A stretch of DNA of 64,000 bases from Pyrenopolyporus hunteri (Eukaryota > Ascomycota > Sordariomycetes > Xylariales > Hypoxylaceae): assembly GCA_902806595.1 (NCBI GenBank), contig CADCXC010000038.1:2852001-2916000 (forward strand), in the 5' to 3' direction. Both the position numbers and the translations under genes were made by a program. This document shows, in pieces, positions 35,935 through 46,924 of this stretch. The stretch's first letter is position 1. The number at the start of each line of letters is the position of its first letter. The notes below the pieces were generated by a model, which had not been told where the DNA came from, did no database searches, and saw only the letters and a list, made by a program, of their open reading frames with translations.

Positions 35935-37389
35935 CTAAGCCGTAGGCCCCTTCCAATACTTCGTCGGCACGAACGGCATCTTCGTGACCGTAGCCGGGCG
36001 CAAGCGATCGCGCACACTAACACGGACCTCCGTGCCGGCCTTATGCCAGCCATCCTTGACGTAGCCCATCGCGATATTCTTCCCCAGCGTCGGGCTCGGG
36101 CACCCGCTCGTCACGTTCCCGATCTCAGCCTGGTCGCTAGCATCCGCGACCTTGGCGCCCTCGCGCGCGGGCGCGCCCTCGACGACGAAGCCCACGCGCC
36201 GCCGCGAGACGCCCGCGCCGCCCTTGCTCTTGGGCGTCAGCTGCTTGAGGATGACCTCGGCGCCGTAGAAGGCGCCCTTGGCGACGTCGGTCTCGCCGCG
36301 GCGGTCCTTGGACACGATCCAGCTCAGCGCCGCCTCGACGGGCGTCGTCGAGTCGTCGAGGTCGTGCCCGTACAGGCACATGCCGGCCTCGAGGCGCAGG
36401 CTGTCGCGCGCGCCGAGCCCGGCCAGCTTCAGCTTCTCGGGCCCCGCCGCCCGGAGCAGCGCCTCGGCCACGGCCACCGTGTCCGCGGGCGGGATCGAGA
36501 TCTCGAATCCGTCCTCGCCCGTGTACCCGCCCCGGCTGACCAGGACGCCCGAGACCTCGCGGCCGCCCGAGACCTTGAGGGGGATGGACCGGCAGTGCCC
36601 GAAGTACAGGCTGCGGAGATCGGCCTCCTGCGGGTTGGCCACGATCTGGTTGAGGATTTCCTCGGAGAGAGGACCCTGGAGCGCGACGAGGCCCCAGTCT
36701 TCGAGGACCTCGTGCTCGAAGGCGGGAAGGCTTTCGCTCTCCCATAGCTTGTGCTCGCGGGCGAAGTACGCGAGGTCCTTGTCGCGGCACCCGGCGTTTG
36801 TAACAACGTAGAAGGAGTCCTCGCCGAGCTTCGTGATGATGGTGTCGTCCACGATACCGCCGGTCTCGGGCCACAGGAGGGCGCTGAGAGTGCTGGAGTT
36901 GGGCTCGAGGTTCTCCAGGCCGGCGGGCGTTATTCGCTGCAGGAAAGCGGTGGCCCCCGGACCAGTGAAGCGGTGCTGGACCATGTGTCCGACGTCGAAG
37001 AGCGAGGCGTGGCTACGCGTGAAGTGGTGCGAGGCACTCACGCTCTGGCCGGCGTACTGCACGGGCATGTGGAAGCCGCCGAAGGGCACCATCTTGGCGC
37101 CGTTCGCGACATGGAGGTCGTAGAGAGCCGTCTTCCTCAAGGGCTCGGTTTCCGGTGCCGAGGCATAGCTTCGACGACTTTGAATGGGGAGTGAGGGAGC
37201 AATTGGACGGTTAGAGAGGACATGTCGTCGGAGGTGTGCTCGCGAGGTGATTATGGCTGGCGAAGAATTGGTCTCGGCAGCCGAAGACGAGGACACAGCT
37301 CGGGCAAAGCGAGGTGTCTGTTGCCGAGGGAGAGCTCGGAGGGCCGGTAGGCCCTTGTTGGCCCTGACGAGGATCCCTGAGGCCTTCAT
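35935..37389 (-). CDS. GCV1: Mitochondrial aminomethyltransferase (glycine cleavage T protein)
   Basis: Single exon, 484 residues. The first 75 or so residues are rich in Arg, Ser and Ala, as expected for a mitochondrial presequence. The GcvT fold follows: KTALYDLHVANGAKMVPFGG, LFDVGHM, GGIVDDTII, RGGYTGEDGFEI, LGARDSLRLEAGMCLYGHD, and the C-terminal barrel ending VTKMPFVPTKYWKG. Known reaction: transfers the aminomethyl group of glycine from the H protein to tetrahydrofolate, giving 5,10-methylene-THF and ammonia in the mitochondrial matrix. The middle of the gene (36100-36760) is very GC-rich, which opens long spurious frames on the other strand and in other phases. Confidence 0.96.
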   Translation of the reverse strand: MKASGILVRANKGLPALRALPRQQTPRFARAVSSSSAAETNSSPAIITSRAHLRRHVLSNRPIAPSLPIQSRRSYASAPETEPLRKTALYDLHVANGAKMVPFGGFHMPVQYAGQSVSASHHFTRSHASLFDVGHMVQHRFTGPGATAFLQRITPAGLENLEPNSSTLSALLWPETGGIVDDTIITKLGEDSFYVVTNAGCRDKDLAYFAREHKLWESESLPAFEHEVLEDWGLVALQGPLSEEILNQIVANPQEADLRSLYFGHCRSIPLKVSGGREVSGVLVSRGGYTGEDGFEISIPPADTVAVAEALLRAAGPEKLKLAGLGARDSLRLEAGMCLYGHDLDDSTTPVEAALSWIVSKDRRGETDVAKGAFYGAEVILKQLTPKSKGGAGVSRRRVGFVVEGAPAREGAKVADASDQAEIGNVTSGCPSPTLGKNIAMGYVKDGWHKAGTEVRVSVRDRLRPATVTKMPFVPTKYWKGPTA

Positions 37390-38880
37390 TTTAAGTCAAT
37401 TGGAGGGTCAATGTTGCAGGGTATACTATCAAGGAGCAGGATAATGTAGCCCCCGGCCTGACGGTCCAATTCCGAAATTACCTAGTATATATTGGTTAGT
37501 GAGAGCGCGAGACTCTGTTCGCCCGTTGAAATATATTACGACCGTCGGGGAATACAGCGCCGATCGCGGCTTCTAGTGGGGCGCGTTATTCTCGAGGACT
37601 CGATTACAAAAAAAAAAACCGCGGTGACACAGAGGTAAATTTACGGCGGCTAGTCCCGTTACGGTAAAGACGAACTTCTGACGACTAGTCCTGTCGTGAC
37701 ACCTTCTACGAGCTGAACATTACATATATGTAGGGAATTACATACAATACATGGCAGCTCAAAAGTAAAACGTCAGGATGTCTAGGTACCTACCTAGGTA
37801 TGTTTTAAGTGTCTGATCTAGCCCTGCAACGTCGAAACCATTAAATAAAAACATCAACTTGAATATATACCTAGGTACCTACCTACCTACCTACCAGGTA
37901 TATAAAAAGTTAAGATTTGAGTCGGGCTATCGGGCAAGACATTACATAAGTTCCTTGCGAATGGTGGTACAGGCTTATCACGGTTTCATTCACCGCCAGC
38001 TCGATAAGTTCCATTCAAACAGGGAGTCGCAAACATTACGTACCTTATTATAATAACAAATGGCCCACTCGGACCCGTTTCAGCGCAACTCCATCCCAGC
38101 CGCGAGGTAGCTATATTAAGTAGACCCCTTGTACGCGTACGTATACGAGAGCTGACTTATCATCACACCAACCGCGGTCGTATACTATACCATCGTATAC
38201 TACGCTATACCATTAGATATCACCGGAACTACATACCCAAAAAGAACTATAACATATCTCGTCTCCTAATTAAGGGTACCTAAAAGAATATAAGAATTAA
38301 AAAAAAATCTAACACGAATCTCATATTGCCATCGACTACTGCTGTAAACTACGAAGCCTTCCAATCTCGTTCTCTATCTCGTAATGCCAGCATAATAGGG
38401 GAAAAGGATCATATACTGAGAACATACTCCCGCCAGGGTCTTCCTCGTGAGAGCCACCATCGTTCTTGGGACACAATGTTAATCATCATTCTTATTAAAA
38501 GGGGGACAGTAGACGGAAAATGCCTCGTGAACGAGAAAAACAGACTAGGAGTGCGAGGCTCTGGCTGGCCTCTTGTGGTAGCGTGACCCAACGCATCCAG
38601 TGTTTTACGTTCCGTAATATCAATTCGTACAGATTCCATCCCAGTACGCCGCTCCCCTCCTATGCTTCCAAAATCAAACTTGCGTCTTCACTTTGCAGGA
38701 CCGCCCGCAACCGAAGAGAGCGAGAGAGAGGGTACCGAGATGCGCGTCATTTATGGAATATATCGATTGCTCCGGGAATATGACTTTGCGAATTACAACC
38801 GACCCATAAAAACTTGAGGGAGAGGAAAACATGGTGCGGGTCGGAACGGGGAGAAAATGACACTGCGCCTCCTCCCCCAT
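37390..38880. other. Intergenic region upstream of GcvT and downstream of ARF
   Basis: 1.5 kb. It contains the GcvT promoter and the ARF 3' end. Palindromic TAGGTACC repeats lie at 37781-37802 and 37868-37896, and an A10 run near 37609. No gene is supported. Confidence 0.5.
37781..37896. repeat. Two TAGGTACCTA-type palindromes
   Basis: TAGGTACCTACCTAGGTA at about 37783-37800, and CTAGGTACCTACCTACC at about 37870. Both lie in the GcvT upstream region. Confidence 0.8.
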
Positions 38881-39645
38881 CTACTGGTGTCCCGCCTTTC
38901 GGAGGGTGGTGGCGAGCCACTCGAGACCCTCATACAGACCGTCTCCCGAAGTAGCGCAAGTCGATTGGATGTACTGTGGTTACGGAGTCAGCATAAGATA
39001 TCGAGATGGAAAGGGATAGCACGAGTATACGTACCCAGGCGCGCTGTCTCAGGCTGTGAAGACCGAGCTTGTCCGTAATCTCGGCAGCGTTCATGGCGTT
39101 CTACGACCGATATTAGTAAAAGTTCTAGCACATCGAGGATAAGGCAAAGGCAGGGCGTAGGACGTACAGGAAGATCTTGCTTGTTGGCGAAGACTAGTAG
39201 GATAGCATCTCGGAGCTCGTCCTCGTTCAGCATGCGCTGCAGCTCCTCCCGAGCCTCGACGATACGGTCTCGGTCGTTGCTGTCGACGACGAAGATGATA
39301 CCCTGGGTGTTCTGGAAGTAATGTCGCCACAGAGGACGGATCTTGTCCTGTCCACCAACATCCCACACGGTGAATTGGATGTTCTTGTACTCGACCGTCT
39401 CGACGTTGAAGCCTGGGAAGCGCGACGCGTGTCAATATTTCAAAACAGAAGCCAGCGACACCAGCGCGTGGTTGTCGTCAGGGGGGGACGAGCATACCGA
39501 TGGTAGGGATGGTTGTGACAATTTCACCGAGCTTGAGCTTGTAGAGGATGGTGGTCTTTCCGGCGGCGTCGAGACCGACCATCAGAATTCTCATCTCCTT
39601 CTTCCCCCAGAGCTTGTCAAACAACTTGGAAAATGTAAGACCCAT
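38881..39645 (-). CDS. ARF1: ADP-ribosylation factor (ARF1-type small GTPase)
   Basis: Four coding exons on the minus strand, 39645-39498, 39412-39168, 39100-39035 and 38973-38881, give 183 residues. The start MGLTFSKLFDK supplies Gly2 for myristoylation and the amphipathic helix. G motifs present: GLDAAGKT (P-loop), TIGFNVETVEYK (switch 1), WDVGGQDK (switch 2), NKQDLP and CATSGDG. Length and sequence fit ARF1-type GTPases (181-183 residues). Known role: GTP-dependent recruitment of COPI and other coats at the Golgi. Introns are 85, 67 and 61 nt. A long 5'-UTR intron is likely upstream. The gene is divergent from the p24 cargo-receptor gene at 41028. Confidence 0.96.
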
Positions 39646-41027
39646 GATTGCGACCTCGACGAAAGATGCGGTGAATATGTATTATGGGTTTGTAGGACCA
39701 AGGCGATGTCGCGAAATCTGGTACGAGAAGGGGGAGTAAGTTAGTAACGATGGCAAAGAGTCTCCTTAAGATGATGTGATGTGATGATCTGGCGGCAATT
39801 GGCAGCGGCCAGTCGGGGTTTATGGGGTTTAGGAGGCCGTAAGGACAGATCGATTGGTTTGCAAGGCAGCGCAATGACCTGGCGTGAATCCGTATTGTTG
39901 GATGGAAGCCCCTCGTGTTGTTTCTAGGCTGCCACAATAAGGAGACGGGAAATGTACGGGTGGGCCGAAAGGATGACGAGTTGAGGTGAAGATGTAAGAT
40001 TAGGTATGTATTGTAGAGGTAGGTTTTGGTAGGTTGGTAGTAGGTAAATTAGGTCGACAGGTAGAACGGGCAGATCATATAGATCAGATAGATACCTAGG
40101 TAGCGGGAAGGCGACACAAAATGGGAGGACTAAGTGCAAGAGAGGGTCTTCTTTGTCGGAGGGAATGATTCGGGGGACAATACGTAGGACGCTGAAAATT
40201 GGTGGACTTACTATTTCTGCAACAATGAGACCTGCTCGGCGAAGGAGAGATCTCGTGGTTGATGGGGTTTATCAAAAGGGGGTGATGCAGTGGATTGTGG
40301 TTGGAGATCGGTGAGAGGAGAGTGTAGTTAAATGTGTTTTTCAGAAAGTTCCTCAAAAGTGCTAAAAGGTTAGGTAAAAATGCAATGTGGCTGGAGAAAA
40401 AAGACGGAGTCGGAGTCCCATGGAAAACGAGCGTAATTACTTACCTGCAGCTGGGCAGTCGCGCTGAGCCTGGGTCATGTATCTTATTTTTGCTTAGCAG
40501 CGCCTGATAAGGCAAAGGGCCTGACTGAATACATGTATTTGTACCTAGGTACATACCTGGGCCGTGAGTATCGCGGTACCTAAGGTGTACTTCTGCACAG
40601 CCCCTGTCACAACTCGACTACGCACCAACTAACACCAACTAACGCTAACTGACACCCTACTCACGACGTAAGAAGTCGGCGTTCTCCGGTAAGGGAGACT
40701 GTCACGAGTTTGTAACACGTCGTAACTCAGCAAGTACCTCTCAAGTACCTGTCATCATTATTGTGGTGACCCGAGCAAGGAAACACGCTAAACCAACCCG
40801 AGCCTCCACTTAGATTTCGTTCCTTGGCAATCGCCAAAGTGTCCATCTCGAGCCTCAGACCTTTTGTTGGTAATAGGTCACCGTCCTTTCTTTTTACTAT
40901 CAAAGCTCTCCCGTTGCCAGCAAAAAAGAACGGAAAAAGAAAAGAAACGAAGCTTGGCGACACCTCCCCATCGCCAACCCAAACTCAACGAACGATCCTT
41001 CATTGAGTCTATGGTTGCCGGGGCATT
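39646..41027. promoter_or_regulatory. Divergent promoter of ARF and EMP24
   Basis: 1.38 kb between the two start codons. The ARF half is occupied by the likely UTR intron, so the true shared promoter is probably the 580 bp from 40445 to 41027. It has a TAGGTACAT motif at 40541-40556 and repeated CAACTAACAC-like units near 40620-40650. Confidence 0.5.
39718..40444 (-). other. Candidate 5'-UTR intron of the ARF gene
   Basis: On the minus strand a consensus donor CTGCAG|GTAAGT at 40444 pairs with an acceptor ACCAG ending at 39718. A perfect TACTAAC branch site lies at 39746-39740, about 20 nt before the acceptor. The 727-nt intron would end 72 nt upstream of the ARF ATG. It is inferred from signals only; other acceptors are possible. 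Confidence 0.5.
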
Positions 41028-41790
41028 ATGATCTTCTCGACTACGACCCTTTTATTTGCGGCCAGCTTCCTGCAAGCTGCGCTCGGCCACAATATCCAGC
41101 TGCCCGCCCACGGCCGCGAATGCTTCCACGAGGAGCTCCACAAGGACGATGTTATGACCGTCACCTTCCAAACCGGCGACAGGGAATTCGGCGGCGCCGG
41201 AAACCTCGACATTGACTTCTGGGTACGGCGAGATTTCGTAAAAACGAAAAGAATGTGAATGTGGATATAATATAGTCGGTGACTGACACCTTGTGCCAAT
41301 GCTACAGATCACGAATCCCATGGGCCAGTACGAGACCTTCCAGAAGGACGTTTCGAACGGCGACTTCTCCTTCACGGCTAAGCACGACGGCAAGTTCCTC
41401 TACTGCTTCGGCAACGAGCACTGGGGCTCCAACAGCAAGGAGGTCTCCTTCAACGTCCACGGCATAGTATACGTCTCCGAGGCCGATGCGCCCCAGGACC
41501 CCTTGGAGAAAGAGAGTATGTGCTTCTATCTATTCGTAGAGGGAGAGAAAATGCATCAAGGACGATTCGCTGACACAACTACAGTCAAAACACTCTCCGA
41601 ACTCGTCGACCAAGTAAGGGACGAACAATCATACATCGTCATCCGAGAACGTACCCACCGCAACACCGCCGAGAGCACCAACAGCCGAGTCAAGTGGTGG
41701 AACCTGTTCGTCATCGGCGTCGTGGTAGGCGAGTCCCTATTCCAGGTCTGGTGGTTACGAAGATTCTTCGAGGTCAAGCGGGTGGTATAA
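41028..41790 (+). CDS. EMP24: EMP24-type p24 family cargo receptor
   Basis: Exons 41028-41222, 41308-41515 and 41585-41790 give 202 residues; introns are 85 and 69 nt. A signal peptide (about 1-20, MIFSTTTLLFAASFLQAALG) is followed by a GOLD domain with the paired cysteines in GREC and LYCFGN. A lumenal coiled coil follows (LSELVDQVRDEQSYIVIRE), then one membrane span near 173-193 starting RVKWWNLFVIG, and a short cytosolic tail FFEVKRVV with the FF motif used for coat binding. Length matches yeast Emp24 (203). Known role: p24 complexes sort cargo, including GPI-anchored proteins, between ER and Golgi in COPII and COPI vesicles. It is divergent from ARF. Confidence 0.94.
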
Positions 41791-42711
41791 GGTCCGTGCT
41801 ACCAGGCCAGGGAGGGGAGCGGAATAGTTCGGTCGTCGCCATCTTGTTTCCGGGTAGTCTGGCGTAATTGTGGGCTGGCTTGAGACGGGCGGTTTTTTCA
41901 AAAACAACGGGCAGGCAGACATTTCACGAGGAAGACGAAGATCTCGCGAATGGGTACCTATCCACGGATGTACAGTAACGAAGAGAAGAGAAGACGTTTG
42001 CCATGTTACCTGTGGCCCGCCGGCGATTATGTATCAGCCGTGGCTCTAACCCAATGGCAACGTGATGTGGATATCAAACAGCATTCCTTTCTCCTGGATT
42101 AACGAACGTAGGCTGTCTACCAAAATGGTGAATATTCCCAATATCGACGTCCGGCCTTCTGACTACCGTAAATACGTTTAGACCGTGGAATAAGAAGTCG
42201 TGTAAGGAATATAGCATTGCTCAAACAGAAAACAGTAAATTAACCAGCCGTGACGAGAGATGAATCCAAGATCGACTTATTCTCCGCTGTAGTGGAGCGT
42301 CGCGATAGCTACTGCAGCTCAAAATGAACGCTACACTTTGTCCTATATATGTAGAGTGCGGAATGATTCCGTTGCTTAACTAACCCCTGATGCCCTCGAT
42401 TATATGTTAATAGCACCTGCTAACAATATGACGAGAGCTTATATGGCTAACTACCTTATAGAATACGTGTAGAGCAGTAGATTGGGAAGATGATATCATA
42501 TTCAACAGATTAGGGCGAGGTTAATTCGGACGTTTTCGTAAGATACCTACCTAGGTAGATAGTTATACTAAACGCCTCCAATATTTATCATAAATTACGT
42601 ACTTATTTACTTCTTTTTGATCATTATATAAGGCTGTACTAGCCTGTAAGTCTTAACGCTAGTCTCCTCGTCCATTTCATTAAGTTTTTTTTTTCTATTC
42701 CGTTAACCCGG
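41791..42711. other. Intergenic region between convergent genes
   Basis: 0.9 kb between the EMP24 and SulP 3' ends, AT-rich in the last 300 bases. One TAGGTA motif lies at 42543-42556. No gene is supported. Confidence 0.5.
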
Positions 42712-45700
42712 TCAGTTCCCAACCGCCGAGATATACTTCGTCATCGCCTCCATCCGTTCGCTGGTAAGCTTGAGCGAGATTCTCAGTAGCTCCTGCGCGA
42801 CCTCATTCTCTTCTTGTTGTAACCTTTCCCAATTTTCCGTGTCCATAACCCAGGCGACGCAGTCCTTGACCGCAACTACCGTCGCGGTCCGATTCGTCTC
42901 AGAGAAGAAGGGAAGCTCGCCACATGTCGTGCCCTGAACGATCGGTTCACATAGGCGACCTTGGGGCGTATCGTAATCAGCCCGAAGCTCGCCCCTTTCT
43001 AACAGATAGAAGCCGTTAGCCGGCTCGCCACAACGATACAATACAGTACCGGCAGGATATTCCTTGCGAACGAAGTACGGTTTTGCTCGGAACCAGAAAT
43101 CCTCGTTCTTATCGCTCACGTCGTAGAAGACCTGAAGCATGAGCCGCAAGGGTTCGCTAATGTTTTGCCATCTCGATGACCGCCTCTCGTGGTGGTTCAA
43201 CACATTCCTGGCTGCTTGGTCGAGATGGTTTCTCCTCGGAGATTGAGACAGGAGATCCAGCGGCTGGCTGAATTGGCCCTTGTTAGGCACGTCAAGATTG
43301 CTTGATGGCGTTGGCCGGGACACCCTCAAAGCTTCCTGACGAGCGTAGAAGGTCTTCAATTGCTCATTCTCACAACTCTCTAGGGCGGAATTCAAGTCGG
43401 GCATGAACTTAACATCGGGACCATCCGCTCCTAGGCCCGCGGCCCTTAGGTCTCGACCGATTTTGCTTTCTGCATCCTTCCCACTTATGAGAAGGCTCAC
43501 TCCTTTCCCATCCAAAAGCCGGTTGATGGTCTTAAAACCTTCAGCCGCCGAATAGTCGATACCCGTAACGTGCCATAAATCAAGAATCAGGAACTTGATG
43601 GGATGATTCCGGAAGGCGTCGTCGGATATGAGGCTACGGATCTTCTTTTCTACACCAACGATGGTGCCAAAGAAGAGGAAGCCAGACAATTTGATCACAT
43701 ATGTCTGGCTCCCAACTTCTCGTAAGTAATGATGCTGTGACGGATTCCGCCTGACCATGGACCCAATTTGGTCTCCGGTGTAAGTTGCTCGGATGGCGGA
43801 AACTCGGGATGAGTGAAATATGGCTGAAACAAACGCGAGGATTATACCAACGAAAATACCGACAACGAAGTCATAGATCCCCATAGTGAGCACTATTACT
43901 ACGATCTAGAGCAGCCTTGAGTTAGTTCCAATTCCACGAACACGAGAACCCTGGGGACATTGCTTACCGTCAGATATTCCAGTAGCTTGAGTTTCCGCCT
44001 GGGTGATATGAGGGCGTCTACTAGCAGCTCGAACCCGAGAACAAAAATCAAAGTGCCGACGACCATAACTGGGATATAACCTATGATTACCGGCCCAACC
44101 GTCATGACGCCAAACGTCAGCCCTGCCAGCATGATGCCCGCCAGGCGGCTGTCACCACCAGACCTCATGAAGAATAACGTATTAGCAAATACTAGATAGT
44201 TTTGAATGCTTCCCGCAAGTCCAGAGAGGAAGTTTGAGTAGCCATGTAGCTTGAGCTCGTGATCTAAGTCAAGATGATCTTCTCCAGAAATTTGCGCCAA
44301 GGCAGGGACATTAATCGGCACGTGGAGCACGCTGAAGAAGGTTAGAGCAAACATAGCTCCAACGGTCTCTAGAACTGCTCCCCAATGGACTAGGTTGAAT
44401 TCTAGGCTTGTTAGCAATAAGATCATCTTAGGAGACGTCTGGGAGACTTACTGTAGAGCGTCCAAAAGTACCACCACGGTTGTCCAGCTTCCGGCGCCTC
44501 AAATATCCATCCAGCTTGCCTCAGGTTTTCCAGGCGCAAATTATCTGTAGTGAATATGGAGAAGTAGAAGAAGACTGGTACGGATAAGATATAGATTGGA
44601 AGGAAATATTTCGAGGTGATCTTCTTCTGGAGGCCGAAGAGGATAATAGCTAAAGCAAGAGGGATGAGCCAGAGAGGCAAGGTGCCTGGTTGGATTAGTC
44701 TCCGGCCAGTGTCAAGGTCGTAGCGGAATTCCTCTAGGCGGGCTGAGACCTCGAAGCCCGTCGCGATAAGGAACCAACCCACGCCACCGATGCATCCAAT
44801 TAGAATATGGCGAGGGATGAAGCCAACAATGTAACCCAGCCTAAATCTTCCCATGAGGTAGAAAACGATTCCAGTCAGCATGGAACTAATAGAAAATGAG
44901 GTTATTGTCGTGGCGATGACGGCGTCAGGGTTATCCTCTCCTACTATTGACGTGATGGTAGCCGCCATGTTGTGAAAGAAGGGAACAACTTCAATCTGCA
45001 CAAATTAGTATATATCCATAGATCTCGATGCGTAGAACTCACCAGCTCCGATCCTACTCCACCTCGAAATACACTGCCGAATGAGAAAGTCAGCTGTGAG
45101 ACGATTGTGCTAACGTAAAATACTGATATTCCGGCCGGTCCGAGATTCGAGAATATCGGATTGCCCAAAGGGAATAGGATCATTCCTGTAAGTGAGGTTA
45201 GTTAAGTAAAGCCACGAAGAGAATGTTTGAAGTGGTGACAAACCATAAGATAGGGCATCCAATATATTGAGCAGAAGACCGACAATCACGGCTGGCAGGC
45301 AATGTATCGGTTCTACCACAATTCTCCGCCAAATAATCCTCTTATCCCAAGTTTTTGGGTTAACCACTACACCCCTGATACCATGAATCCTATCACGAAT
45401 ACGGTTACCGAACACTGTCGATGACGATCTCCGAGGCATCGTTCTCGGTTTTTGGCGTTCGAGGTCGTCAATGTCTATAATGCTTTCCGGAGACTCAGGC
45501 CTGGGTGGTATCCTCCTGAGGAGAGGAGAGGATTCTGATGCCCCATCGTCGGGTCCTGGAGAGGAAATGCCTATCGATGGTGGTCGTTGGCTGTTACGTG
45601 GTAATGAGCCATTACTGGGAGTCGGCTCATGTAGAGACAAGGGCGGAGAGTGCCTGAGCATCTTTGTGAGGGCGCTTGGAGATCCTGTGTCGGGGGCAGC

Positions 45701-46228
45701 CTCTGTCCTAGATTCAAGTGAAGAGGGCTCGGGAGTCTCGTCTATAGTATCTGTGCCTGACGCTGGCAAGTCCCCGGCGGATGACGATTCATGCTGGTGA
45801 ATTGAGTGATCGCGGCTGGGGTGGGACGAGGTAGACGATATCCGATTGAGGAATGACGTGCTTAGCCTATCTTTCTTGTCTGATAGAACGTATGAAGCGA
45901 GCTCGGCGGTGTCTTCGCGGACACTTCGAGCAAAGCTAGCACTATCCACAGGAGCTTGGGAGCATATTAGTAGACAATCCAGCGGCGTCGGAATGCGACG
46001 ACTCTTACACAGATGGTCTCTCACAGAACCGGGCACGAAAGACCTTGTGGGCTCCCAGTAGGTATGGGAGTTAAGAGAGGATGATAGTGGCCGCGAATCG
46101 TCTGGAGCGAATCGCGAGATTTGGTTCGGATTGAGTATTTCGCCGGGAACATCAACTGGGTCTGGCTGAGAGGTAACGGAAGAGGACCGCCTTCTCCAGG
46201 ACGGGAAACTGAAGGGTGAAGTAGCCAT
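42712..46228 (-). CDS. SulP-family transporter with STAS and cyclic-nucleotide-binding-like domains (VSB1/YGR125W type)
   Basis: Five exons on the minus strand, 46228-45244, 45185-45043, 44995-44452, 44401-43968 and 43905-42712, give 1099 residues. Introns are 57, 46, 50 and 62 nt and all junctions keep frame, for example TLY|KFNLVHWGA. Residues 1-300 are Ser/Pro-rich and cytosolic. The SulP membrane core (about 305-725) has GMILFPLGNPIF and LHVPINVPALA. A STAS domain (about 755-850) carries LILDLWHVTGIDYSAAEG. A cNMP-binding-like beta roll (about 945-1050) carries YPAGTVLYRCGEPANGFYLLERGE without the full ligand-binding Arg cassette. Architecture matches yeast Ygr125w/Vsb1, reported to act in vacuolar basic amino-acid storage, so sulfate may not be the substrate. 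Confidence 0.9.
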
Positions 46229-46363
46229 ACTCTATGGTAGAGCGTTTATTGCCTTGCTCCGCTGCATATATGCATACATTGGGAGCCGGTTACCACGCGC
46301 GAAGAAGGGGAGGTAGCAGCGTTATTAGTCGCCCAAGCACGATCGTCGTACACAACGGCGAAC

Positions 46364-46399
46364 GTAGTAAATGTAGCAAATGTAGCAAATGCAGTAAAT
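46364..46399. repeat. Four tandem 9-mers
   Basis: GTAGTAAAT, GTAGCAAAT, GTAGCAAAT and GCAGTAAAT in tandem, about 140 bp upstream of the SulP-gene ATG on the minus strand; probably leader or promoter. Confidence 0.8.
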
Positions 46400-46890
46400 G
46401 CAGATTATATGACAAGTAAGTTGGGGTATATCAGTTGCATCGGCGTAGGTGCCGAGGTTCGATTAGGGGTATGAATCGGAAGCAAAGGGATATATAGCAG
46501 AAAATAGAAAATAAATAAGGATTGGCGAACGTTAAAGGCCGCGAAGGTTGTTCGATAGTAACAAGAGGATCTAAATCTAGACCTCTCTACCTCATGAACA
46601 AAGTTAAGCAAGGAACTGAACAGTATTTTAGTTGACGCGCTAACTCAAAAAGGCACCTAGCAGGGTATACCTTACGTAGGGCACGTATAAAAAGTTTTAG
46701 CATATGTATGGTGGGTCATCTCATAATCGACAGGGATGTGGAGGGGCATCTCCGGTTCTAGAAAGAGGCCTCAAAGGTTATTGGTGGCAAGCTCGAACTG
46801 ACTTGACATTGATATACCATAGTACATCAGATATACGTATTGTACATGGGATACATTGGCAGCGGCCTCGTAAGGCATACATACTGCGTA

Positions 46891-46924
46891 TATACCTACC
46901 TAGGTACCTACCTACCTAGGTATA
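46891..46924. repeat. Near-perfect TATACCTA...TAGGTATA palindrome
   Basis: Ends TATACCTACC and CCTAGGTATA flank a TAGGTACCTA core. This is the most complete member of the dispersed family in the window. Confidence 0.85.

Noticed and set aside
35893..36747. 284-codon plus-strand frame rich in Arg, Ala and Asp
   Set aside because: It is the antisense of GcvT, whose protein is clearly homologous; the frame follows from GC bias.
36137..36874. 245-codon minus-strand frame overlapping GcvT
   Set aside because: Arg/Gly-rich low-complexity translation in another phase of the same gene.
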